DNA of 64,000 bases from Meconema thalassinum (lineage: Eukaryota; Arthropoda; Insecta; Orthoptera; Tettigoniidae). Every line of letters starts with the position of its first letter. Positions within the stretch are counted from its first letter, which is position 1. The position numbers and the translations under genes were made by a program. This document shows, piece by piece, positions 11,079 through 21,639 of the stretch. Below the pieces are notes generated by a model. The model saw only the letters and a list, made by a program, of their open reading frames with translations. It did no database searches and was not told where the DNA came from. The stretch lies in assembly GCA_946902985.2 (NCBI GenBank), contig OX336388.2:1391670223-1391734222 (forward strand), in the 5' to 3' direction.

Positions 11079-11640
11079 GAATGCCCAACAGCAGATTATA
11101 AAATAATTTTTGGGGACATGAATGTGAATATAGGAAAGGAAGACGAATATAGACCGTGGATTGGAAAACACAGTCTGTATGATACTTCTAATGATAATGG
11201 AATTAGACTTGTACATTTTGCCTCTTCAAGAAATATGGTAGTGGGAAGTACAACTTTTAATCACAAGGACATACATAAGATGACATGGAAATCTCCAGAT
11301 GGAAGTACTTTTAACCAAATTGACCACCTCCTAATAGATGCAAGACGCTTCTCAAACTTGATGAATATTAGAAGTTATAGGGGGGCCAATATTGACTCTG
11401 ACCACTACCTTGTGGTAGCAACCATTAGAAGGCGCATATCTAATGCGAGAAAAGGGCATGGATCCAATGCAAGAAAGTTTAACTGTGGGCGGCTGAAGGA
11501 GCCCGAAACCGCCTCGAGATATGTCAACCTGCTTAATGAGGCTCTGACAGATTTGTCTAATAGTGAGAGTATTGATGAAATCTGGAAGAATCTTAAAGAT
11601 ACACTATTAAAAACTGCAAATTAAGTTTTAGGAAGGGAAG
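11079..11640 (+). pseudogene. LINE endonuclease, second half
   Basis: This resumes the endonuclease interrupted at 7652. It holds KIIFGDMNVNIG with the catalytic GDxN, GIRLVHFASSRNMVVGSTTF, HKMTWKSPDGSTFNQIDHLLID and the terminal SDHYLVVATI, then stops at 11622-11624. Everything downstream, including the RT, is missing: a minus-strand SINE-like copy begins at about 11685 and no RT follows. Loss of the 3' side is unusual for a LINE, since normal insertion loses the 5' side, and points to later deletion. Confidence 0.85.
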
Positions 11641-11684
11641 AGAAAGTTAGGTATAACTATTGGATTGATTATTGATTTATTTAT

Positions 11685-12100
11685 TTATCATATATCTTTT
11701 AGTGCCGGGAGTGTCCGAGGACATGTTAGGCTCGCCTGAGTCTGTAGCTGCTTCCAGCGGACACCCTTAGGGTGAGCTACAAGTTCCGTTCAATTTCAAG
11801 TAGTTCCAACTTTCGCTACCAGATGTCACTGATGCCTAGTGGTGAACGTTTGAACTTTGATAAAGCGTTCCGACGAAATCTAACCTAGAAATTTAGCTTC
11901 ATACAAGTTCAGTCTGTGGAAGGATCTTTTACATACCATAAATGTTTGACATGGGACCACTGTCTTTACTTCCCCTCTGAAGGAAGGCATCCTGAAGGAT
12001 TTTAACGCTCTTAAAAAAAATCCGACGACTTCGGCCAGGTTTCAACCCGCAATCTTGGGCACAGCAGTTCAGCATGCTACCAAACTACACCACTGAAGCT
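11685..12100 (-). mobile_element. tRNA-derived SINE, minus orientation
   Basis: Read on the minus strand from about 12100, the head contains an A-box-like TGGTGTAGTTTGG and a B-box-like GGGTTGAAACC, the split RNA polymerase III promoter of tRNA-derived SINEs. A body of about 350 bp follows, ending in an A/T-rich tail with ATAAATAAATAAATC (about 11685). The body is shared with 12585-12870 in opposite orientation. Confidence 0.7.
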
Positions 12101-12584
12101 GCTATAAATAATTATAGTTCTGCTTAAAGAAACAATGTGATTAAACATATGATAATATGATAATGAAGAAAAATAAATCTGCAATATTGTACATTTTTTT
12201 TAGATTGAAATTTATGATCACGTTATTTCCTTTAACTATGAAAAATGAAAATGACAGACAAGCAAAATGTTTAAAATTGTTTAAAGAAACATTATGCTTA
12301 GAAATACAAAATTTTGGTAACGAATGTTTGTATTGGTGCATCTTCTTTATTCATTCATAAATTTTTAATTTTTGCAGATTTATCAGGCATTTGACCAGGA
12401 ATTGAAATTAATATTGGTGGTAGCCCTGATGTAGACTATGCCCATGAAGAGAAAGACTAAGTGGGATAAATCTGTGTGTCATCAGCTTATAAGTGACATT
12501 TAGTTATCATGGCAAGAGCTGCATGTTAACATCAAGTGGAAAGTTCCTTATACTGGGTGACAGGGGTCACAGAAGAATTAGCTA
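12101..12584. other. AT-rich spacer between inverted SINE copies
   Basis: No coding sequence is recognised. It is very AT-rich at 12120-12380. Confidence 0.4.
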
Positions 12585-12870
12585 TTTTAAAAGCGCTTTT
12601 GTATGCCTTCTTTTGGAGGGGAAGTAAAGCCGGCAGTCCCATGTCATAGATTTATGGCTTGTTAAAGAACCTTCCACTAATTACACCTGTGTGAAGCTAA
12701 ATTGGATAGGTTAAAAATGTAAACAACGCTCTTAGGTTTGTACGTTCATTGCCAAGAGCCGACTGCAGTGGCGTCTAGGAGCTAAGTTCTGAACTTGGCC
12801 TAGTAGTCGTTGACGGTGGCGCTTGGCGGCAAAAGTAGGAACTATTTGAAAAATTCTAAGTTGCAGTCTG
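12585..12870 (+). mobile_element. SINE-body copy, inverted relative to 11685-12100
   Basis: It shares the ordered blocks GGGGAAGTAAAG, CCCATGTCA(A/T)A, CCTTCCAC and TGTGAAGCTAAAT with the reverse complement of 11685-12100, at clearly lower than perfect identity. The tRNA-like head is not visible. Confidence 0.65.
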
Positions 12871-13435
12871 TACTAAAATTAAAAAACAGATAACACACAC
12901 TAATACAGTCATCACAATTAACACCGGTTATCAGAGAGATTCTACACACACCCAAAGTACACGGGACTACATGACCGCGTTGTCGCAGTCCCAAAACTTA
13001 AGAACCAACCAATCTTTCTTTGATGAGGAGTTAACTAAATATCATAGTAGAGGAGATCAACAGATATGGAAGTCAAGGTCATGTACGTGCATCCAGCATC
13101 ACAACCAGTGTCACTGAAGACACCATTGGCAAATCATCCTGAAATTATTGTATTAGCTTGTGTATTTTCTGAAGTATGTAACATTATATGAAGTTCTACA
13201 GGATCTCACTCTCCAAGCCAGTTTAAATATTGCCTCGATGAAGAAGCTACAACATTTAAACTTCGGCCTGAGAGATTAAGCACGGTGTGGACTTCCCCAC
13301 TCCTTGTTAGGTGTAAAGCCTTCCCAAAATAACAAAAAAATAACCTAAGATGCAATATAACAAAACATTTTAAATAGATGATCTTTAAATAACTACGAGA
13401 GAGGAGGAGCTAACTAATGGTGAATATGAATTTAA
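12871..13435. other. unassigned intronic sequence
   Basis: No exon of the surrounding kinase gene and no repeat is recognised. Confidence 0.4.
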
Positions 13436-13497
13436 GTTAAGGAGCTCCAATAATGCATGAATGTAGGTTAAGGAGCTCCAATAATGCATGAATATAT
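13436..13497 (+). repeat. tandem duplication, 31-bp period
   Basis: Two nearly identical 31-bp units begin GTTAAGGAGCTCCAATAATG at 13436 and 13467, and each contains AATGCATGAAT. Confidence 0.9.
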
Positions 13498-13638
13498 GTT
13501 CTCTCCTTTAACAGCATTCCTCTTCCATTAATTTTTTTTCCAACCCCTGTAATAAATTATGCTTAGCAACTTGCACCATTGAAATAACACTTAGGTGGCT
13601 GTACATAGTAGAAAAACCCTGAAGATTATTTGCATTAC

Positions 13639-13719
13639 CTTATTTGCTGTTGGATGCCGGTCTCTGTTGGGCGACACAACGATCTCGTGGCCTGTTTGCA
13701 GAGATCCAACAGGTGTGGA
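13639..13719 (-). CDS. gish: casein kinase I gamma, post-kinase-domain exon
   Basis: This is an 81-bp internal exon of 27 codons on the minus strand, reading STPVGSLQTGHE then IVVSPNRDRHPTANK. It matches the segment that follows the kinase domain in arthropod casein kinase I gamma (gilgamesh), a membrane-associated serine/threonine kinase that acts in Wnt and Hedgehog signalling. Its acceptor is a T-rich tract ending TTTTTTAG just before TCC, and its donor is AAG/GTAATG. Both boundaries are in phase 0, which fits directly onto the exon at 48027-48175 ending ...GKTM. The intron between them is 34.3 kb. The exons encoding the rest of the C-terminal tail are not found between 13638 and 1, so they lie beyond the left edge or were missed. 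Family identity is from remembered conservation. Confidence 0.88.
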
Positions 13720-14929
13720 CTAAAAAACAACCATAATTGTATATAATGTCCCTCCATGTCAATATTTACAAATAAAGTACAGTGTCAAATATTAACACGA
13801 AGCCACATCTTGAAATAAGCAAAGAACATGCTAAGCCCATTACACTTTATTTCATGCAGATGTACAATGTAATTCCTCATTACATAAAAGCACTATCACA
13901 ATTACAAAAAGCTGTGCAGTTTTATTGACTAGTGATGCAAAACAGTTTACATTTGCCAATAATTATTCCTTCCAAAAAGAAGCTTTTACCTCTTACTATC
14001 TTGAAGTTTCCATTAAATTTCTTTGGTTCTTCTTGAGGCTTTGGATGTCATGAGCAATAAGGACAGCTACACACAATGTTCAATACATAATTGAACATAG
14101 CAGTGCAATGCTAATGCCAATGATACATGAAAAGTTAGAAAGAAATACTGAAATTTTATTACCCACCTTACCTTTCCCTCATTCTTTCGATTTTAGCTGA
14201 ACAAACTGAAGAAATATTGAACAGCACATTACAAAACAATGCAAATTGGTGATTTGATGTCATTTTACTTTCTAAATAACATTCTTTACAAATGTATTTA
14301 AAAAAATACCCTATTGGTCAACTTGAATTCTCCCATTTCCATTCTTCTTCACTTCAACAGTTCGCGCACTCGGTAGATCAACTCCAGATTCTTGTATGAT
14401 GCCTGGCATTTGTCCTCATTAATAGCGTGCGGCGGCTTCCTGCACGAAGGTTATAGCATCTGATCAATAGAGGAATATTTTAAATCCTTCAGAGTGAGTA
14501 TAGTTTCAGTTGACCACACTCACTCAAATTATGTTCTGTATTACTTCTTCTGACTAATGTCATCATTCTACTTTCATGCTCATCACTGTATCCTTGTCAT
14601 GACATCCATAGCCTAAACAGTAAATGTCCCATCTTCCTTGTTACTGAATGGAGACCCAATTCCAATACACATACAATTAAGGGGTTAGTATCAAGGAATT
14701 TGCGACAATTTACTGCTTATTAACTAATACACTGGTACCATATGGTCTTCTAAAGAAAGTGATTAACGTTGAGTGGAAGCATTAAGGCAGAATATCTCTC
14801 CTTGCAACAATTTACCTAGCTATTACATCATACCAAGTGTTTAATGTCCCTTTAACTGTCACAGTTTTTGGAGATACTGGGGAGATGGAATCGTGCCCTC
14901 AAGGGGGTTCATAACTTGTTAATTAGTCT
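13720..14929. other. intron of gish, no recognised element
   Basis: AT-rich sequence without a convincing repeat or exon. A short open stretch around 14311-14440 on the minus strand was considered and rejected. Confidence 0.4.
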
Positions 14930-15145
14930 GACACAGGTCTCAAACATTTTAACAAATTGACTGTGGTGGGATGTGATTCCCAGTCTTATGCACGGGAGGC
15001 AAGCGCTTCATCCAACCGAGCTATTCTTTACAATGTTCCATTATATTCGAATGAAAAGTTAGGCACAGGAAGCAAATGCTTCATCTAACAGATCCATATT
15101 GCAACCGTCCCATAGTTACAAGGGATCGAACCCACAATTTGGAGA
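14930..15145 (-). repeat. tRNA-related SINE debris
   Basis: On the minus strand, TAGCTCGGTTGG (about 15013-15024) resembles an A box and GGGAATCACATCC (about 14965) a decayed B box; a second B box, GGGTTCGATCCC, lies near 15122-15133. The pieces do not form one intact unit. Confidence 0.4.
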
Positions 15146-16182
15146 CTCATGATTTCCATAATCATGTATATATTTTTATTTGATGCTTTTATATGTTGAA
15201 CAATTGTTTATTGGAATGTATTATGTCATGTGATTGATTCTCATATAATTTGTTAAGGTTTAAGATATTGTTAATAGCAGGATCCGAAGTCAGTTTAGAA
15301 TCAACTATTTTCTTAATGTTGTATGAATATTAATTGGAGTGTCTGGATAAGTGCACAGAACCAGGAAGTGTGTCTTGCGAGCGACTGATTTTCTCCAAGC
15401 AGGCCGTGTGCAAGGATGAGTCATGCTGCAAGTTGGGAGGAGTAGGTTTGGCATCTATGTACTAGAGGTGTGTCTCCGTGAAATTAGAAAGGAATTATAC
15501 AGCGTCCTCATTGGTTGGATGCATTGTTCAGATTGGCTGTACCCGTGATTTATGGTATGTAGACCAGGGGCTTGGAGGGGATGCGACTGATATGTATAGT
15601 GTCGAGGCTGGGAAGAATATTCGATTTTGTGTCTCCCGAGGGAGTGGTTGATTATTTTCGTGGCTCCGTTTTGAGGAGTGGTTGTAGGATCGGCCTGGGG
15701 TCGGCATCAAGTCAGTTGTTAGTTGTTTGGACTTATTATTGAAGAGGTCAAGTTTGGCTATGCTTGGCTGATCTTGAGAAGGAAGTTGATACAAGGCGAT
15801 CACAATATTGTGTTAAGAGTTCTATATGGAGTTGCAGGTTGGATTATTCTCACGGGAATAATTCCCCTAGTTTCAGATAAGTCGCCAAGATTTCCTGTCT
15901 CAAACTTTTGTTTACTTATTTAGTTGTATTATTGTCAGTTGAAGAGAGAAGGTATCTTATGCATAGCATACCTGCCTAATTTCCAGATGACTTTTCCGTA
16001 AAATTCCCAAGCGACAAAATATGCAGGAAACCGCATGCACTTCAATGCAGTTAAACACGACAAAATGTCTTATTTTCTTCCTTTCAGATACTGAGTTCTA
16101 CAGCATTAATATAAAATGCTACATGTAATTTAACTGAAGCTATTGTAAGAGATAAAACATTTCACCCGAATTAAACAGTTAT
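15146..16182. other. intron, unassigned
   Basis: No coding region or repeat is recognised. Confidence 0.4.
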
Positions 16183-16226
16183 TGTTGTTTTAAGGGGTGG
16201 AACAGCGAGGTCATCTGCCCTTTGAA
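16183..16226 (+). repeat. short dispersed repeat, related to 6630-6690
   Basis: ATTGTTGTTTTAAGGGGTGG, then AACAGCGAGGTCAT and CTGCCC match the motif order at 6640-6685. Confidence 0.5.
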
Positions 16227-16714
16227 TAATAACAGCCACAAATATTGTTAAAATGAAATCCATTCACACAACGTAATTTATACAAGCACACCTCAGCTTC
16301 AGAACTGCTGCAAGTCATAGTGAAGGACAAACAAATGAAAAGGGCTATCGAATGAATCAATTTTTCATTAAAAAGCAAAAAATAGAGATCAACTGACTAG
16401 GATTTATAGAAGCAACTATGAGGGAGAGCCGTATTTACGATCAAAGACCCTTCGGTAAAAAACAAAATCAGAGCAACGTATTGATTATCACCGGTCACAC
16501 AGCATCTATCAGTGGTCTGTGGAAGCTCTTCCTGGCACAAATTTGAAAGAGAAGATCTCGGTACGCAAAATCTTAAAATATCATAGTTCGTCTGTAAAAC
16601 CAGAAAACACACTGTAATTCCGTAAATTTTACGGATAAACCATAAAAGTTGGTAGGTATGACATAGTATAAAATTAAGTCTCCTTTGTGTGTCCAAACTA
16701 ATTGAGAACTAGGC

Positions 16715-17012
16715 CTACTGCTTGGATTTTTATGCAGTTTTCACCATTCTGAGAAGTATATTTTTTCAAGAAAGGTTTGTATATGTGCAAACATTCTATC
16801 TATCACCAAACGAAGCCAAGAAGAACAATTTAAGTGTAGCAAGTTGAAGAAGAAAATATAACATCCATGCGCCTTTTTAGCTTACACTGGCTAAACCAAT
16901 ATATCAATATTTCATGAATACTATTGTTCAGTATAAAATATTTTTTAAGAAAAATGTCCATGACAGCATATGTATCTTTAATACATAGCCCTCTTATAAG
17001 TGTAAGTCAGAA
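16715..17012 (+). repeat. dispersed repeat (possible decayed Helitron-type element), copy A
   Basis: The ordered blocks GGATTTTTATGC, TTTTCACCATTCTG, AACGAAGCCAAG, the CTTACACTGGCTAAACC region, then ATATCAATAT and a tail to about 17012 match 30985-31173 plus 40033-40150, which is one copy split by the LTR element. A third, inverted copy is at 52285-52400. The style of the sequence recalls insect non-autonomous Helitrons, but neither end is clear. Confidence 0.55.
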
Positions 17013-17475
17013 TACTGTATATTAAAAATGTTACAATTGGCAACATAGAAACATGTTCAGTTTTGAAGCCATTCTTTCAGTGCTGCTTATATAAACTCTC
17101 AGTTGTATCTCTTCAGTAAGTCAACAAGAATTTGTCCAATGGCTGGGTGGGGTACAACATACAGTATATAATCTATGAATAAGTAAATAAAACTCCTGGA
17201 AAAATTTACATATATTACTCGTAGTTATTATCTCTTTCTTAATGGGGCAATTTCGGCATTACGCATTACTTCAAGTGGTCATCATCAGATCCAGATCACT
17301 GGGGTCGAGGTTTGAATTTATATTAAGATTCACATTATATATGGTTAATTTGTATTATAAGCGTTCTTGAACTATGTATGAGTAATATGCACATGTATAC
17401 AGTTAGAACTACACAACATAATAAATTAAAATAAATTAAAATATGCACTTGAATTCCATTATAGCCTGTATATGG

Positions 17476-17717
17476 GCTGGTCATGTACTAAGGATGGGAG
17501 ATGATAGGATGGTCTTACAAATCTTCAAAGAAGAAGAAGAGATAAAAGGCCAGTAGGAAGACCACGAAAGTTCCTGGAAAAATGAAATCTCCAAACTTAG
17601 TAGACATCTGAATGTGGACAACTGGCAAGAACTCGCCCAAAACAGAGTTCAATGGAGGCATTTTGTGAGATCGGTACGGGATCTTCGTGTCCCATAGAAG
17701 CCTCATGAGTGAGTGAG
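17476..17717 (+). mobile_element. LINE 3'-end stub with (TGAG)n tail
   Basis: This 242-bp insertion has a perfect 9-bp target duplication, TGTATATGG (17467-17475 and 17718-17726). It encodes the C-terminal end of a LINE RT (WAGHVLRMGDDRM, then in another frame LNVDNWQELAQNRVQWR and FVRSVRDLRVP, stop) and ends in a (GTGA)n tail. It is extremely 5'-truncated. Confidence 0.88.
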
Positions 17718-17795
17718 TGTATATGGTTACTATCCGAGCGCTGATGTTGGTTTAACAGTTGTTACGATGCCACGTGCCTACTCCATAATTACTCA

Positions 17796-19032
17796 TCTTA
17801 TATATATAAAAAAAGGAATGTCTGTCTGTTCGTCTTTTATGCGTTCATAAACCATTCATCCGATTGTGATCAAATTTTGGTGAGTTGTTGCACATTCGGG
17901 ATGCTCATAGGCATAGTTAATCCATTTCATACTAGATAGCGCGCGAGTAGCTTCAACAAAATGGCGTGCGATTCGTTTAAAAAAAAGTTCCACATGCATT
18001 CATATATCATTTATCCCATTGCGATGAAACTTCGGTGAGATGTTGTGTACACATCAGGGAAGGTTTCTGGCATAGTAAATCCAATTTACAATAGGTAGCG
18101 CACGAGTAGATTCAACAAACGAGCGACGACGCGTGAAGCGTTTCAACAACGTCCCGTATGCGTTCATATACCATTCGTTTGATAGCGATGAAACTTGGGT
18201 GAAACGTTGTGTACACTCTAGGAAAGGTTTCTAGCCCTGTGAATCCATTTTACAATAGGTAGCGCATTAGTAGATTCAACAAATGAGCGACGACGTGCGA
18301 AGCGTTTCAACAAAGTCCTGTATGCGATCATATACCATTCGTCCGATAGCAATGAAACTTGGGTGAGATGTTGTGTACACTTCATGGAAGATTTATGGCT
18401 TAGTAAATCCATTTTACAATAGGTAGCGCACAAGTAGATTCAACAAATGAGTGACGACGCGCGAAGCGTTTCAACAAAGTACCATATGCGTTCATATATG
18501 TACCATTCGTCCGAAAGCGATGAAACTTGGATGAGATATTATGTACACTCCAGGAAAGGTTTCAGGCTTAGTAAATCCATTTTACAATGGATGAGTAGAT
18601 TCAATAAATGAGTGACGGTACGCAAATCGTTTAAACAAAATCCTGTATGCGTTTATATGCCATTCATCCGATTGGTATGAAACTTTGATGAGTTGTTGTG
18701 TGCACTTACGTGTAGGTTTCTAACGTAGTAAATCCACTACACAGTAGGTAGCGAACGAGTTGATTCAACAAATGAGTGACAGCATACGAATCGTATAAAT
18801 GAAATTTCGTATGTATTCATATACCATTCATCCGATTGCAATGAAACTTAGGTTAGTTGTTGTGGACGTTCCCATTAATGTTTCTAAATTAGTTAAACCA
18901 TTTTATGATAGTTTGGAGGCAGTTAGCGGAAGATGAAAAAAAAATTGTGTATTCAAAACCACTTCAAGAAACAAAATTACAACGCCAACACTTTCTTTGA
19001 TTGGCATTGCAACGAATGCCGGGTTCAGCTAG
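17796..19032 (+). mobile_element. non-autonomous Helitron
   Basis: A 1237-bp element begins TC (TCTTATATATAT...) after a host A (17795) and ends CTAG before a host T (19033), the A/T insertion preference of Helitrons. A perfect 6-bp stem, GGCATT (19003-19008) with AATGCC (19015-19020) and loop GCAACG, lies 8 bases before the terminal CTAG, as expected for the Helitron 3' hairpin. No Rep/helicase is encoded. Most of the interior is a tandem array of about seven units. It sits inside the foldback at 17054-19347. Confidence 0.85.
17840..18950 (+). repeat. seven-unit tandem array, period about 155-165 bp, inside the Helitron
   Basis: Each unit carries CGTTCATA(T)ACCATTC(A/G)T, then TGAAACTT, GGTGAG(T/A)TGTTG, a CCATTTTACAATAGGTAGCG-like stretch and ATTCAACAAA. 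Unit anchors (ACCATTC or its variant) fall near 17851, 18006, 18169, 18334, 18503, 18659 and 18821. Central units are more alike than the outer ones, suggesting amplification by unequal exchange or rolling-circle slippage (inference). Confidence 0.88.
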
Positions 19033-19360
19033 TACACTTATAAAACAAATTAAGCATTTATATGACAAGAGTCAAACTGTGAATCGTAATATTAACACCA
19101 AATAAATGCATTATACTACGTGTAATATTCGTTTATAAGTTTAAATCGCAGCCCTAGTGATGAGGATCTGATGATGATGCTGCTTGAAAGTCAAAACACA
19201 TAATCCTAAAATTGCCCCATTATAATAGTGATCATAACTAATACATGTAAATATTTTCCAGGATCGTTATTTACTTATACATATATTATATACCCCCGTC
19301 TAGTCATTGGGCTAATTCGTGCTGACAGACTGAAGATTTACAACTGACAACATAGAAACA

Positions 19361-21284
19361 CTAGTATTTAAGAGAGATATATGCTGTCGCAGACACTTTT
19401 TGAACATTTTATACATCATTAACAGTTTAGACAGCATAGCATAATATCCAGTGCCAATTATACAAATTAGAGTTAGCTAGCGAGCGAGACTTTCCCCAAA
19501 TCATGCGGACAAGGACAGGGAAAACATTCACATGAAAACTTCAGAGCAGATTAGATGTGTTGCCTCTGTAAGTGATTTAAGTTAGAATTCGTTAAAAATT
19601 GTTACAAATTGTAACATAAGAACATTTCTTATGACCCATCAGAGAAAGTAACCAAATACCAAGTATACATAGGTCTAGTACATCAAACTCTAAAAAAGAG
19701 TTTATCCCAAAAACTGTTCCCGTGCAAAAGGTTTCTAATCTGTTATAAATTGTGATTTTCGGCAGTTTCAAATTATATGGTCTTCTAAATAAAAGCATGT
19801 ATTCAATTATCACGCAATTATTTTTTTTTATCACAAAATTTTAAATTCTCTAGAAACCTTCCTTGTCCCTCAAATCATAATTAATTTCAAACACACAAAT
19901 TCTAAAAACAGAGTTCTGAAGTTTTGCTGTATTACAAAGTGCATCAGTTAGGCAAAGAAGGGAGAAAGTTCCATGTCTTTCCTTAAATATTTTCTAAAAT
20001 ACTTAAAAGAGTTCAACAAACACCCATTTACAGGGTATGAATATTCAATAACCTAGACAGTGTCCAAATGAATCTATCACCTGCAGAATTTAGAAACCGT
20101 GAAAAAGTTTAGTAAGAAAAATGATAACTGTCATGATAAGGGGAAAGGGGGGAAAAAATATATATGGAGATTTTATTTCCATCCCCATTTGAACATTAAG
20201 GTTTCTTACCCACACCAATTGCAAGGATTTTTAAATTTCAACCATTCAAGGTAAGCCTACAGTGTTAATGCAACACGACAGTAATTCAAACATTCTCGTG
20301 ATTCATGCCCCAATGTACAGTACATAATTATAAGCTACATCGAATGCAACCCAGTCTCATGAATATAGTAAATCTGCCAAGGAGTAAGATTTTTGCATGA
20401 ACTGCTTTTTAGAATCCAAGTTGAAATCTGCAAGCCACATAGGAGTTAGGATTAGAGGTAGGTCTTACAGCACTTCCTGTATCCCACAGTGTTATTTCAA
20501 CCATTTCAATGTTCATTAGACTGCAACACGTAAATTTCTATCCAAACTATTCTCAGCCCAGGCAGAAATAAATACATTCCATCTTGAATGTTTCTTTTTC
20601 ATACTCCTTAACTTTTCACACATTCTAAGGATCAAATATTTATATTAAATGAGTGTAGTCATAGTTATCAGAAACTTACTGCAGAAATGCCAACCTTTGA
20701 AGAGGGTTATCAACAATCCCACTGCTAACTAGCAATCCCCCCCAAATATTCCCCTTCCTGACAGCAATCTGTTGTAAAGTGTATCATATTACTGAAGGTG
20801 TCTGAAAAGGGTTTTATTTTTTGCTAAATTTGTTATTTTTAATGCAAACGTTATTGTTCTGTGTTTTTATTCTCTTAGTGTAGGTAATCGGTTTACTATA
20901 TAATTACAATACAACACAACATGCATTATAACAAATAAGAGCAGTGTGCAAAAAAAAAAGTTATTTTTCCAAACATTTGTTGAATTAAAATACTAAGTGG
21001 TGTTTTGTATTTTTATTCTCAGGTGAAAATCGTCGAGTATAAGATTTAATATAATTGCAATGTATATTTAAAAGCAAAAAGCTTGCTCAGAAACATAACC
21101 TAACCGAGCATTGGCCACTTCAAATCTAGCACAAGGACTGCTTACAGAAGTCAACCTAATTATCATACTGGGTACAATAACCGTTGCATGCTTAAATTCA
21201 AATTTAGTGGGGGAAAAAAGTCATTATCATTGAACTAAATCCAGAATGGTGACGTTTAGGCGAGCACAAGTAAATAGCAGGAGT
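19361..21284. other. intron, unassigned AT-rich sequence
   Basis: No coding region is recognised. Two loosely similar stretches near 20855 and 21005 share TTTTTATTCTC and TATAATTRCAAT. Confidence 0.4.
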
Positions 21285-21490
21285 AGGTACCTAGCTGGCC
21301 CCGTGGTGTTGGGGCAGCGCGCCTGCTTCTCATCCGGAGGCCTCGGGTTCGATTCCCGGCTGTCAGGGATTTTAGAAACTGATGCGAGGACTGGAATGGG
21401 GAGCACTAAGCCTCATGAGGACAATTGAGAAGATGTCCAACAGTGAGGCAGCGCACCGGTCACGAAAATTAATTAATTAATTAATTAATG
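21285..21490 (+). mobile_element. tRNA-derived SINE
   Basis: The head has GGCCCCGTGGTGTTGGGGC and a perfect B box GGGTTCGATTCCC (about 21347-21359). The body, CAGGGATTTTAGAAACTGA ... CTAAGCCTCATGAGGACAA, ends in (TTAA)n at about 21465-21488. The body matches 58005-58220 (plus), and the head resembles 63564-63805 (minus). Confidence 0.85.
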
Positions 21491-21639
21491 TCCAAGTGGA
21501 CCCGATGCACTGACCAAGCATCACCATGCAGGCCAAATAGCTGGGCAGCGGTTGCTTTGTAGGCCTTAGGCCCTTCATAGGCTGTAGTGCCACAGAAGGG
21601 GGTTGGTTCCACGATGTATTGGCGTGCCCAAATGATAAA

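Larger units (their letters stand above)
17054..19347. mobile_element. Penelope-type foldback element with decayed hammerhead motifs
   Basis: It is flanked by a perfect 13-bp duplication, CAACATAGAAACA (17041-17053 and 19348-19360). Two arms of about 240 bp (17100-17340 and 19110-19346) are imperfect inverted copies: both carry TAAGTAAATA, CCTGGAAAA, TTTACAT, AATTGCCCCATT and CTGATGATGA when read outward. Outward-facing CTGATGA blocks sit at 17282-17288 (minus) and 19168-19174 (plus). Between the arms lie a LINE stub (17476-17717) and a Helitron (17796-19032). The architecture and duplication length match the hammerhead-bearing foldback at 25387-26714, so I assign it to a related Penelope-like family by inference. 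Confidence 0.6.

Noticed and set aside
14311..14440. Two overlapping minus-strand frames ending in protein-like sequence (GQMPGIIQESGVDLPSARTV and CQASYKNLELIYRVRELLK)
   Set aside because: Both frames are open over the same bases, neither matches casein kinase I gamma or another family I know, and no good polypyrimidine tract and acceptor precede them. Probably chance.
17840..18950. Regularly spaced repeats resembling a CRISPR array
   Set aside because: The whole 155-165 bp unit repeats, with no unique spacers, and it lies in a eukaryotic Helitron.
21298..21372. Possible tRNA gene
   Set aside because: The B box is perfect, but the stretch cannot be folded convincingly into a full cloverleaf and it continues into a SINE body shared with other loci. 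The same applies to 63730-63800 and 41428-41520.
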